Positions 11,022-21,098 of a stretch of 64,000 bases of DNA are shown in pieces. Each line of letters begins with the position of its first letter. Within the stretch, counting starts at the first letter, position 1. The stretch spans positions 1 to 64,000 of the forward strand of contig JANBPK010001052.1 in the NCBI GenBank assembly GCA_027579435.1. Direction: 5' to 3'. Under the pieces are notes generated by a model. The model was given only the letters and a program-made list of their open reading frames with translations, ran no database searches and was not told where the DNA came from. Origin of the DNA: Candolleomyces eurysporus. Its lineage: Eukaryota; Basidiomycota; Agaricomycetes; Agaricales; Psathyrellaceae. Position numbers and translations under genes: made by a program.

Positions 11022-12680
11022 TTATGCGCTACAGTCGCTGACAGAAACCACAACCCCATACTGACGCCTGAGAGCGTTGATGAATGAGGTATCTTCTTGT
11101 GCCCTAGTCTTAAACGACATCTCCTCGGGGGCCTCTCGGTAGGTTACTATGACCTGCTTGAGGCTATCTGGTGGTCCTTCGAACGTATATTCATTCACTA
11201 GACGACCAGTGGGTGACGGTACTTGAGTGCGTCGGAACTGCCGACGTGATTTGAGGAATTTCTCGACAAGGTCGAAATCATAGTCCTTGGGAAGTTGTCG
11301 TAGTTCGAGAACTTCTAGGCGAGGAAGCATACGAGGTTCGGGTGACTTGAGATGATCGAACATTTGGCATTCGTCATCGAATTCAACGTTGTCGAGTTCG
11401 AGGTGTGTTAAGAACGATAGAGGAAGGAGAAGACTCGCCAGATCATCCGCTTCGAACACGCAATCGCTGAGGGATAGAGAGCGAAATGTAGCTTGACATT
11501 TAGAGTTGTCGATAAATGAGAGAACATTGAGCGAAAAGTCTGTGTCTTCCGGTGAGTCAGAATACAGGTCGATAAATAATTGGATGCTGAGGGAGACTAG
11601 GCTTGGGGCTTGGAGAATGCGAAGCATATTGGCGCCCGGAGGTGAAATCCGCAAGTTCAAGGTACGCAATTGCGGAAGCTGAATTCGGGAAAGGTCACGA
11701 AAGGCGGAACTGCTTGGATATCTGAAGGTCGAGACAGATTTAACCCCGAGCGTCAACGTTTCAATGGGATGAGAATGGCAGGCCAGCAACACGTGATACG
11801 CGTATTCGTCTTCCCAGTCCCAAGAAAGGGATAAAGATGTCAGGCGATGAAGGAGGGTAGGGGGGATGAAGGAAGTCGTAGGGTCGGTATCAGGGAAATC
11901 CATCGTAGATATGGATGGAAGATGAAGATGGAAGGATGTTATACTTGTCGGCAAATACAGAAGTATTGATTCATCTGCGTCTTCCAGCTCGTTGGTGGCC
12001 CATTGAGTATCGACGGACAAAGTAAGGGACCTGATGGAGTCCCAGGGGCGAGCCTTGGGTTTGGATAAGACGCCGTGGAAACGAAGAACGTCAACCAGAT
12101 TCCGCAGACATTGCGTATCCAATATTCTAAGGGTGAGGTGCTCTAAGGCCGGCCCATCGGTTAGCAGCTTCGCCAGCGCTACGCTGTTGGATTTGCAGAT
12201 TGAGCCTTCTTCAACGCATACATGATGGTAGCCAACAGAGGAAAGGGATCCCTTGAGGGTTGTGGGAGTGCTCCCCGAACGAGCAAGCCAAGATACAACC
12301 TTCTCAAAAGAGAAGTCATCAGGCCTGAGTTCAACCCCACTCCACAACCGACAATTGCACAGGGCCGCATCACGCCACCTGCTGCAAACCAACGAGAGGT
12401 TCACCAGTCGATTCCGGCCCTGTTCATCCAAGATGCACGAAGGTGGAAATACGTGGCTGAAAATTTCTCCGAGTACCTCGACTGGCATTTGGCGTACAGG
12501 AGATAACACTGCTCGGTGCTGGCGAAGTTCTTCTTCGAGTTCTCGCTGTTGGGACTTCAAGCTGACAATCCTGCTTTCGAGGCTCTCGATTCCGTGCTTC
12601 ACTGAGACGACCTCTGCAGGCATCGGGACTGCATTTGTGGAGAGGAGGTGAGCGTAATTGTACTGGTGGCGCCGAACCAT
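11022..12680 (-). CDS. F-box protein with LRR-like C-terminal region
   Basis: Single exon, 552 residues from the ATG at 12678-12680; the reading frame is open further upstream but contains an N at 12715, and the internal Met gives the usual length. Residues about 28-60 form a coiled coil (ESLESRIVSLKSQQRELEEE), followed directly by the F-box, SPVRQMPVEVLGEIFSHVF to LVCSRWRDAALCNCRLW. The rest consists of leucine-rich repeats of irregular length (for example LTHLELDNVEFDDEC). The F-box binds Skp1 in SCF ubiquitin ligases and the LRR part selects the substrate, which is unknown. The C-terminus resembles that of the broken gene at 41403-42480. Confidence 0.85.
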   Translation of the reverse strand: MVRRHQYNYAHLLSTNAVPMPAEVVSVKHGIESLESRIVSLKSQQRELEEELRQHRAVLSPVRQMPVEVLGEIFSHVFPPSCILDEQGRNRLVNLSLVCSRWRDAALCNCRLWSGVELRPDDFSFEKVVSWLARSGSTPTTLKGSLSSVGYHHVCVEEGSICKSNSVALAKLLTDGPALEHLTLRILDTQCLRNLVDVLRFHGVLSKPKARPWDSIRSLTLSVDTQWATNELEDADESILLYLPTSITSFHLHLPSISTMDFPDTDPTTSFIPPTLLHRLTSLSLSWDWEDEYAYHVLLACHSHPIETLTLGVKSVSTFRYPSSSAFRDLSRIQLPQLRTLNLRISPPGANMLRILQAPSLVSLSIQLFIDLYSDSPEDTDFSLNVLSFIDNSKCQATFRSLSLSDCVFEADDLASLLLPLSFLTHLELDNVEFDDECQMFDHLKSPEPRMLPRLEVLELRQLPKDYDFDLVEKFLKSRRQFRRTQVPSPTGRLVNEYTFEGPPDSLKQVIVTYREAPEEMSFKTRAQEDTSFINALRRQYGVVVSVSDCSA

Positions 12681-12939
12681 GGTGAGTTGGTGATGAGAGT
12701 AAAGGATAAAAGCGNTTTTTCGTTGCAGCGGGCTCCGAATTTGGTGTTGTGACTTTATCCCACCCGTCCTCGGTCGACTCCGTCCTTGATTTCTTGGAAC
12801 CATGATGATGATAAGCTGCTTAAACCATTTGCAAAATATATCTATTATACCTAAGGTGCTACTAGTATCTCAACACTGAAAAGATCTAGAAACCGAATAA
12901 AATATTGTTGGAATCCCCACTATCAGGATGATTTGCTAT

Positions 12940-14441
12940 TCATTGCGCCGACAATCGATCGGCCACCTGCTCCTCCAACCACTCCCAGAGCACCTTCCTC
13001 CCTTCTTCGTCCAACGCAATAGGGTTCGGGGTGCTAATTCGCGCCCATGGTACGAGGTACTAGACGAGATCGCACCCGTAAGCACAAAGCATTCAAACTG
13101 TTGTGGACAAGGACTACGTACCTTCCCGTTCATAGACCCACCCTCCTCTGACGCGCCAGCCCAAAGCTGGGTTAGGGCACCAAGGTGTGCAGGATGCAGC
13201 ATAATATTCTACAAATGCAGTAAAATGTTGGTCAGTGAGTCATGCCGAAACAACATAAGAGGCGAAGAGGAAGAAAGAGGAAGAATAAGAAGAAATGAAG
13301 GAGAAAAACGGAGAGAAGCAGCATCACGAATACCCACCCCAACAAGCCCCTTCACCAACCCACTCGCAAACGTATGCTGATACAAATCCGTCCTGATGTT
13401 TCCAGGATTGACTGACGAGAAGGCGAGACCCTCATCTCCGTACCGTTTGGCAAACTCGTTGGATACCATAATGTTTGCCTGGTAGAAAAGACCATTATTA
13501 GGTGAGGAAGAGGAGAAAGGGAGCCTCAGCACATACAAGTTTACTCTGCCCATACAGCTGGATCCAAAATTTCCTCCTCCTCGCCGGACTATCCTTGAAG
13601 GTATTAAAATCCGGCGAGAATGGCATCCGCGATGAGATAGAAGACGTGGTCACCACTCTGGGCTTCCATTCAGGTGCTGATTTGGCGGTGGAGAGGAGGG
13701 TGGGTAGGAGGAGTTTCGTCAGGTAGAAGTGGCCTGTAGGTCTCTCAGTATTCGGTAGTAGGATTTAGGAGCAGACGAGGCGACACATACCCAGGACATT
13801 CGTCCCAAACTGCAAATCATATCCTTGTACCGTGAGCAGTTCGTTGGGAGGTCCCATAACGCCCCTACATATCCAACCATGGTCAACGTACAACTTCACC
13901 CAACGAAACACATGGGATAGTAGTGCACTCACGCATTGTTGAACAACATATGCAACTCCCTCTCCTTACTCCGAAACTCCTTCGCAGCTCTCTCAATCGA
14001 ATCCAAATCCGCCAAATCCAATTCGAGGAACACGATATTCTCGTCTTTGCATCCGATTTCCTGCTTTAATGAAGCGATAGCCGCTTCGGCCTTCGATTTG
14101 TTCCGAGCTGCGAGGTAGACTCTAGCATTGCGGGAGAGGAGGGCCTGGGTATGCAACGGCGATGACGTAGCAAGAGCAAACGCCAGAGTACGACGGTGAG
14201 CGAACAGGCCTGGGTAGGCGAACCACTAGGAAGGACTGCAGACCTTGACTGTTGCCTTCCCAATGCCTACATCATGTCATTGAGATTGTCAGTTTGAGAA
14301 TGCGGGTAGCATGTAGAAAAACCCACCTGTGTTACCTCCAGTAACAATCCCAACCTTGCCCGTCAGGTCAGGTATATCCTCTACCTTGAAATGTGGTTTG
14401 GGAGGGAAGGATTCCGAGATGGCGGATTGAATGAGTCCCAT
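12940..14441 (-). CDS. Short-chain dehydrogenase/reductase (retinol-dehydrogenase-like)
   Basis: Eight exons on the minus strand: 14327-14441, 14244-14266, 13933-14144, 13791-13864, 13537-13733, 13338-13478, 13122-13208 and 12940-13059. Phases agree throughout and give 322 residues. The cofactor-binding TGGNTGIGKAT motif spans the first intron. FNNAGVM is the NNAG motif and YGQSK the catalytic YxxxK, with the preceding Ser in the VTTSSIS segment. [11 protein letters not shown] is the loop after the cofactor site. It should be a soluble NAD(P)H-dependent oxidoreductase of the classical family acting on an alcohol or carbonyl; the substrate cannot be read from the sequence. The unusually fine exon splitting hid most of the gene from ORF finding. 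Confidence 0.88.
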
Positions 14442-15013
14442 GGTTCAGCTTTCGCTGTCTTCTTTTCCTTCGTTCTGCGCTCAAGGAGGAATGCGTATCG
14501 ACGGTCTTTCTGTCGTCAGACGAACTTGTTAGGAAAGGGCAGAGCGCGACGTCGACGACAACATGCAATTGGAGAAGCAGATATCGGTTGCAATTATCAT
14601 ATGCATGGTGATGGTCACTGACAGATGGGATGTCCGAATGATTGGTCAACAAGGGCGGCGGCCTTGAGCGTCATGCCACACAGTTTGGGAGGCGCTCGGT
14701 CAACAAACACTACAAGCGTACACACACCAGATGTCATTGATCCTTCGCCACAGAACACAGTGTGAATTCATACAAGACAGACCAAACGTATGTGAATATT
14801 CATCTTAAAAACCAATGTTTGAGCCTGAGTGACCGCCTAGTCCATGTAAACCAATAAATAAAACATGCATATGAGATGAGTTATTCAAGCGAGAATGAGG
14901 AGAAAGTATGAGTGAGGTTAGGTCGAGTTCCAGGAGAGGTCAGTCAATCAGTCTGAACTAAAAGGCAGCGCTGAGAGAAGGTAGGTAGGAAAGTCCGCGA
15001 CAAGAACTACAGA
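14442..15013. other. Intergenic region between SDR and Aurora kinase genes
   Basis: About 570 bases with the SDR promoter side and the Aurora 3' UTR. I see no further gene. Confidence 0.5.
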
Positions 15014-16416
15014 TTACTGCGCCTCGCTTTCACGGGGTCTGTTGTGCCTGACGATCCATGGGTGGCGCAAAACGTCGGCGAGGGGAATTCTGGCTTGGGG
15101 GTCATGTTGAAGCAACTGTATAAACATAAAGATATCAATACGGGTTCTCAACAGAATTTGGAAAGGGGAGACTAACCCTGCTGATGAGGTCTTTGACTTC
15201 GGACGTCAGATCTCGATCCTTAGGCCACCTGAGGTCGACCTTGGCGATACGACGGTAAGTATCTAAAGATCACTCAATCAGCAATCCACTAACCAAGCAA
15301 AAGAAGCAACAAACACTCACTGTTGACGCTGCTCCGGTCCTCGAAAGGAGGAGCCCCAACGAGAAACTCGTAGGTGAGGACGCCAAGCGCCCAATAATCA
15401 ACACGCTCATTGTGCGCTTTGCCCTCCACCATCTCGGGTGGGAGATAGTCAAGCGTACCACACAGGGTCATCCGCCTGTTACCTGGAGCATGCACACTCC
15501 AACCAAAGTCCCCAATCTTGAGTTCACCGTTGATACCAAGGAGTAAGTTCTCCGGCTTGATATCCCGATGAATAACATGCTTCGCGTGGAGGTAGCTCAA
15601 CGCATCCGCCATCTGGTAGATATACCTTGAGCTCCGTCGCTCACTGAACGAACCGTACTTGGAGAGCTGCTTGTACAGCTCTCCCTTCCCAGCAAACTCG
15701 AGCATCAGGAAGATACGTTTCTCGTCGTGGAAGTAACCATAAAGTCGAAGAACGTTCGGGTGGCGCAGGTTTTGTTGAATTTCGATTTCGCGGCGGATCT
15801 GCTTCTCGACTTTGGATTGGACGATTTCGGATTTGTAGAGGGTTTTGAGGGCGAGGATGTACTTTGGTTCGGATTTGGTGCGGACCATGTAGACTCGACC
15901 GAATTTGCCTTTGCCCAGTGGGCGGCCCATTTCAAAGTCGTGCAGTGTCCATTCTCGGGTGGGGTTTTTCCTGTACAAGTAGTGTTAGATAATGTTGGGA
16001 GGGTAGAGGGAGGAAATATACCCCGAGACACTAGAGTCAAGTGCCAGGTCCTCTGCGGCTTCACCATACACTTTCTCTCCTCTCTTCTCGTCATCGGCCT
16101 CTAGGCCACCATCGTAGGTGCCAATGTCCATTGGCGGTTGGGTATGTGTCTTGGATGCAGAAGCCTTGCTAGAAGAGGCTTGTGTGGCATTAGTCGCTGT
16201 CGTCGGGTGTCGCAATGAGGATCCTTGGGTGGGTTTCGAGCCATTCGGGAACGCATTGGGTGCGCTGAATTTCGTCAAGAGCTTGGCTACGTTCGTCTGA
16301 CTAGGCTGCTTGCTGTGCCCTGGCCTGAAAGACGATCCTGCAGCCGCAGTGGGTTTCTTGTTATTCGAGATTTCAAGTGCCGCGATTTGTTTCGTTACTG
16401 AGCCTATCGATGTCAT
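15014..16416 (-). CDS. ipl1/ark1: Aurora-family mitotic serine/threonine kinase
   Basis: Four exons: 16022-16416, 15321-15970, 15177-15262 and 15014-15115, giving 410 residues. The first 130 residues are a disordered Ser/Thr-rich tail, typical of Aurora kinases. The kinase domain has the Gly loop [15 protein letters not shown], the ATP-binding Lys in ALKTLY, the catalytic [10 protein letters not shown], and DFGWSVHAP followed by [18 protein letters not shown], an activation loop characteristic of Aurora. It ends [18 protein letters not shown]. Single-copy fungal Auroras act in the chromosomal passenger complex with INCENP and survivin homologues, correcting kinetochore attachment and driving chromosome segregation. 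The gene looks intact. It lies next to the 5' inverted repeat of the transposon, which starts about 310 bases from its start codon. Confidence 0.93.
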
Positions 16417-16723
16417 GTTGGAGATGCTGATATTATAATTTGGCTGTACAATTAGAGGCTGAAGAAGGTCAGTATACCCTACTCCAGAGGCTTTACACCT
16501 GGGTGCTCACACTCTATGAAGAGGCTTGCTGGCGGACGCAAGTCGTGGCTCGAGGCAAGAACGGGATCATTGCCATTTCGGGCCGTTCAACTTCGGACGC
16601 GTCCGGTCACGCGGCAATCACGCGACCTCCGGGGCTCGTCGGTGTCAGCCGAACTTGAGCCTCCGCAATGCCCCCGACCGGCGCAGTCGATTCAAATGCC
16701 TGGCCTTGTCCACAGGAGTATAT
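16417..16723. other. Upstream region of the Aurora kinase gene, bordering the transposon
   Basis: About 300 bases that should hold the Aurora promoter. The transposon starts at its far end. I see no ORF with support. Confidence 0.5.
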
Positions 16724-16743
16724 ACGAGATTGGTGGATGTGGA
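16724..16743 (+). repeat. Left terminal inverted repeat
   Basis: Sequence ACGAGATTGGTGGATGTGGA, identical to the reverse complement of 20896-20915. It is followed by five GTGGATGT subterminal repeats up to 16830. Confidence 0.8.
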
Positions 16744-16830
16744 AGTGTGAAGTGGATGTTTGAGGACAGTGGATGTGGGTGCAGTGGATGTGGATGTGGC
16801 CGGTGGAAGTCTGTGTGAACAGTGGATGTG
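16744..16830 (+). repeat. Left subterminal GTGGATGT repeat cluster
   Basis: Four further copies of GTGGATGT (16752, 16769, 16784, 16822) follow the copy inside the inverted repeat, at spacings of 15-38 bases. Such clusters near transposon ends commonly bind the transposase; that role is inferred. Confidence 0.65.
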
Positions 16831-17036
16831 ACACTTGGCGCTCTGGCTGGCGGCCATTGTTCAAATGTGGTAGGCCGCCTCACTTGCGTAGCGTCGGGAG
16901 TGCCTTCACACCCACCGATTGACAACCTTTTGCAGTAGTTAGATACATGTTAAATATATATATAAGCAGCTTGAAGTGAAAATGTGTGGCTGCTACCTTA
17001 TTCCTGCACCTGCCACCACCCTCCTACCTCTCGAAG

Positions 17037-20000
17037 ATGGCAAGTATTAGTGTCGAAACAGCGCTTGGCGCTTTCGATAAGGATGTTCTGGATGCATATA
17101 TTACTGCAGTAAGTGTTAATTTTCCTTGCAGTGAGCTTGAATTTAATCTTTCACTCTTGCAGCACTTCCCAGCTGCACTTGTCAACGCGGGCTTTTATCA
17201 ACGTGATTCTGCCCAAAGTTGGCTTAATGTCAACACTTATATTAACTGGGCGACCCATTACATCCAAAATAAAGTCTCTGGCATGGAAGAAGCCTCCCTG
17301 CCACCTCCAGTGCCCATGCCTCAACGCTCAGAGTGCTCAACTTTGCGGAAACGAGTCCGTTCTCTGTCTCCTGCAAGTATTGTACCCAATGCTTCCTCAG
17401 ATGACGAGCTCCCTGATCCAACTGTCGCTTTACATGCTTCAAAGTCTAAGAAGCGAAGCAAGAGGAGGCAAGTTGTTGAGATATCATCAGATAGCAGCTC
17501 ATCCAGCCCTCGGCCCCCTCCAAAACGGCGGAAGAACAGAAAGACTAAGGCTTCAAGAAAAGCAAAGGAAACGGCGCAACATTCTGATATTATCGAAATA
17601 TCGGATAGTGAGGAAGGTGAAAAAGTTCAAATTACCCGCCAGCTATCTGTAAAGCAGCTTGTGAAGCTGGATTCGCTTCCTTCAACATGGCCGGTCCCTC
17701 GAGACGGAGAGCAGACTGCGTACTTGGTTGACCTCCGGAATGATAACAGAACTTGGCCAGTGAAGGATGGCAAGCCCGTGTCAATGGCAACGGTCATTAA
17801 GGATGCTGTATGTGCTTATTAAATATAGTCTTAAGGTCTCTATCTGATGTTTTCTCAGTCACAGGATTCATGGGGAACTGGTAGCTCAGGCTCGCTAGCT
17901 CCAGAGAAGTGTCCAATCGTACTCCCATTGGGCGTTGCATGTCAATATGCTCAGCATGTGTGTGGTGGGTGCTATCACTGCTCGGAGCTTGACTTGACGC
18001 TTCTCAATGGCTGCGAACGCTACGAGCCTGATGAGGATGAAATGCGAGAGCTATTTGAAGCCCAGTGCGAACAGAATGTGACTGCTTCGTCCAACCATTC
18101 TCGTGCAGCGGCATTCTACAGCGAGATAGCAAACGAACGGTGCCCTGCAAAACTCAAGGATGCATCTGGATGCGAAATTCAATGTGAAGGCGTTCCGGTG
18201 TACCGAAGGTGGAAGGATGGAAATAAGAACTTCGATGGAAAGAGAGGATTCATTGGCTGTAGCCGATATAGAAATGGGAAACGAAATGACCATCGTTTTG
18301 CCCCTATTCCCTTGGAGATCGTTGAGGAACTCGTCGTCGAGTTAATCCAAAACAAGGGTGTCTTGTCTGGAGAGAACTTGGAGGGATTGGGCAACAAGTG
18401 CGCTCGAGTCACTTCTCCAAGGGTTGGAATGAAGGAGAAGAAATGCCGTTCGTATTCAATTCCAATCTGTCAATTCAACTGAGTACTCACTCTTCAAACC
18501 TCAACAGCATTCCAGCACTGCAACGATGATGGGAACATTATTACGGGAACGATAATCAGAAGGAAATGTCCAACCACAATCAAGATCTACTCGCCAGTTG
18601 ACCGTAGAGATAAACGAGCAATTGTTCTTCTATGCAATCCTCACAACCATCCCATGTTCCCGTCAACAAAGCTTTCAAGCAAGGGCAAGGAAAAATACGG
18701 TCAAGCGGCTGAACGAGTAGTTGACAGTGCACAGAATGCCACGATGGTAGCTGTGGATATTGGTACGAAATGTGAAATTCACAGTGGTTTAATTGTTTTA
18801 CTTACAACGATATCTATAGCTGCCTCAACTCGTGAGGTCTTTGGTGGTGTTCACCCAGCAGACTTTGACCCTGCGCTACTTATCAAACGCAAACGTCGTG
18901 AAGTCACAAGTGCTGCAAAAGCTAAAGATACGCCATTTGGAAAGGACCTCGAAGCCATCATGAAGTATCAGAAAGACGTCGACAAGAATCTACCGTTCAA
19001 TGATCGATACATCCACAAAACCACAAGGGACGTGGTTGCAGGGCTGGATATGGTTGTCACTATGTTACCTGAATTAGCATCCCGAATTCACGATGCAGAA
19101 ACAACTGTGCACGACAACACCTATAAGCGAGTCCACGGGAACTGGAAAGAGTGGGAAGTGGTTATTTGGGACAAGAAGTTGAACATGAGTAAGTTGATCT
19201 TATCCATTCCGTATTACTCTGCTAAAATCAGTTGAACGTTTACTAGGGCTCACAGTAGCACGAATTTATTGCGATCGAGAATCTCGAGTAGCTTTCAACC
19301 ACATGTGGAAGGAACTGTGGGACACAGTTGAAGAGATTACTGGAAAGCCGGTTTGTTTCAAGTTCTTAGATGGAGCTGGTCTTACAACTATTCTTGTTGA
19401 CGGTTGCAAAGAGCAAGTTGATGGCTGTGGAGATGACCTTGTTGCAAGAGCGCAAAAACGAGGAAACATGGAGTTTGCCCAGCTTGATCCAAGAGTCATT
19501 GTCCAGTATATCATCAGAACTTGTGTCGTTCACCTTGAACGGAAATTCGATGAGATGGCAAAGGTCTTACCTCAAGATGAAATGGCAAAAATTCGACGCT
19601 TCAGGTTCCTTGAGACAGAGGAGGAAGTGGAAGAGTTTATTGCCTGGTGCGAAGCATCACCTCATAAGATTATCAGAGGTACAAATTTCAATTTATTCTC
19701 CCGTTTAAAAAACAACTCAAATGTCTCTTTCAGACTGGATGGCCGATAAGAAGCCATATCCTTGGTTTATTCCATCGGTGAACTCATTCATGTCCAAAAT
19801 TGACTTCTGGGACTGGAATAGTGCTCCCTCCAGCACCAATCTGAATGAGAGCGCCCACTCATACACAAACCGACACACAGAAATTGGTCTTACGCTGCTT
19901 GATGCAGTGAAACGGTAAGTGATAGCTATGTTCGCAGCTCAAGCATCTTGAATACTCATTTGTGATCAGAGGAAAGATGGCCGACTTGGCCCTTCTCCAG

Positions 20001-20498
20001 ACTGTAAAAGCAAGTGAGAATTTTGCTGTTTTATCCAACCCACACAACACACAGCACCATCGTGATCGTCGTAATCAACGAAGGCGTGAAGCACGTGGAA
20101 AAGCTGCTGCCCAGAAGGCTAGTCAGAAAACTGCAGGCAGTGCTAGTCGCTCGAAGAAGAAGACCAATAATTCACGAGGAAAGGCAAGACGTGACTATGA
20201 GCTGGCTATGAGCTCTGATATCTATGGTTCTGAGGATTCACAGACCGAAACTCAGCATAGCCCCAGTCCCCTCATTCCCAGCACTATGGAAGCTACAGAT
20301 ATCGATACAAATAGCGCAAATGGTCTTGAATATTCTGAAAATGACGACATGGGCTTGCAGGGTGTACCAGTCATCCTGGATGCAAGTACAGAAATGTCAC
20401 CCACGACCGCATTTCTCAATTCTACTCCGATCCGAAACTTTCACCTGCAGTATGGTGAGTACAATGATGGGTCCCCTTCAATGAAGAAGAATAAGTAG
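17037..20498 (+). CDS. MULE-like transposase with WRKY/GCM1-type zinc finger
   Basis: Eight exons: 17037-17108, 17163-17807, 17859-18447, 18508-18762, 18820-19188, 19247-19678, 19734-19914 and 19970-20498. All introns are GT-AG and phases close perfectly, giving 1023 residues with no stop. Residues about 120-230 are a basic Ser/Lys-rich region with a likely nuclear signal. Around residues 430-490, CPFQHC and later LCNPHNHPMF form a C..C..HxH zinc finger like those of WRKY-GCM1 proteins, many of which are transposon-borne. The DDE-like core has Asp in HDNTYKRV (about 620), Asp in ILVDGC (about 695), CVVH (about 736-739, the Mutator CxxH) and Glu in NLNESAH (about 826). A basic, then acidic tail follows. 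The match to MULE catalytic order is by eye. Intact frames suggest a recently active or domesticated element. Confidence 0.7.
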
Positions 20499-20895
20499 AT
20501 AGACCTTAACATGCTCAATGTACTTGCTACGTATCAATCCTCATTTCTTTCATCCTGTGTACTACTACCTGCAAGTCATCGTGCCTAAAGTTGATGCCCA
20601 TATCCCTTTTCGGATTTAATTCTAAGAAAATCGAAGTATATTTATATGTTCTGTCGAAGCATAGGAATCAGTTTACAGTGTCCGTCTGACCTTAGAAGGT
20701 CTGATAGATCTGTTCTCAACGTTCGACCTTGGGTGGATGGCGGTGCATGCGTGGGAACAAGCGGCATCAACTGACGGCGGGATGACAGGCGCAAATTTTC
20801 ACATCCACTGGGCGGAAGTTGAATTGATGGGACTTCCACTGAGCGGATGTGCGATTGATGGGACCTCCACCAGGGTTGATGGCAGTGGAACTACA
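20499..20895. other. 3' noncoding part of the transposon
   Basis: Holds the 3' UTR of the transposase gene and the right-hand subterminal repeats from about 20800. No second gene is seen. Confidence 0.6.
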
Positions 20896-20915
20896 TCCAC
20901 ATCCACCAATCTCGT
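20896..20915 (-). repeat. Right terminal inverted repeat
   Basis: Reverse complement of the left repeat at 16724-16743, with ACATCCAC copies at 20893 and 20899 overlapping its inner edge and another at 20801. Confidence 0.8.
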
Positions 20916-21098
20916 CGTGACTGTGTCCACAGCTTTGACATTGATTTTGACTTGGTCAAATTGATTTCTTTCTCTCGCTATCAGCTACCACAGATGTTGT
21001 CCGCGACTAAGGCGAGCAGGACAGGTTACTCATGCAATGATTCGGAGGGCGATACATAGCCCCACTGCCGGCCAAATTAGAATCTGACAGCGGTGACG

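Larger units (their letters stand above)
16724..20915 (+). mobile_element. 4.2-kb DNA transposon with 20-bp inverted repeats, MULE-like
   Basis: The boundaries are exact inverted repeats of ACGAGATTGGTGGATGTGGA: 16724-16743 and, inverted, 20896-20915. Identity stops at the next base on both sides. Just inside each end are clusters of the GTGGATGT/ACATCCAC octamer: starts at 16734, 16752, 16769, 16784 and 16822 on the left, and 20801, 20893 and 20899 on the right in inverted orientation. The only gene inside is the 8-exon transposase-like gene at 17037-20498. I found no clean target-site duplication; the flanking bases GGAGTATAT and CGTGACTGT do not match. The insertion may be old at its edges, or the true ends may extend beyond the exact repeats. 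The transposase features favour the Mutator-like superfamily, but I cannot exclude a related fungal superfamily such as KDZ. Confidence 0.75.

Noticed and set aside
16724..20915. Target-site duplication of 8 or 9 bases around the transposon
   Set aside because: The flanking sequences share only scattered bases, so I do not claim one.
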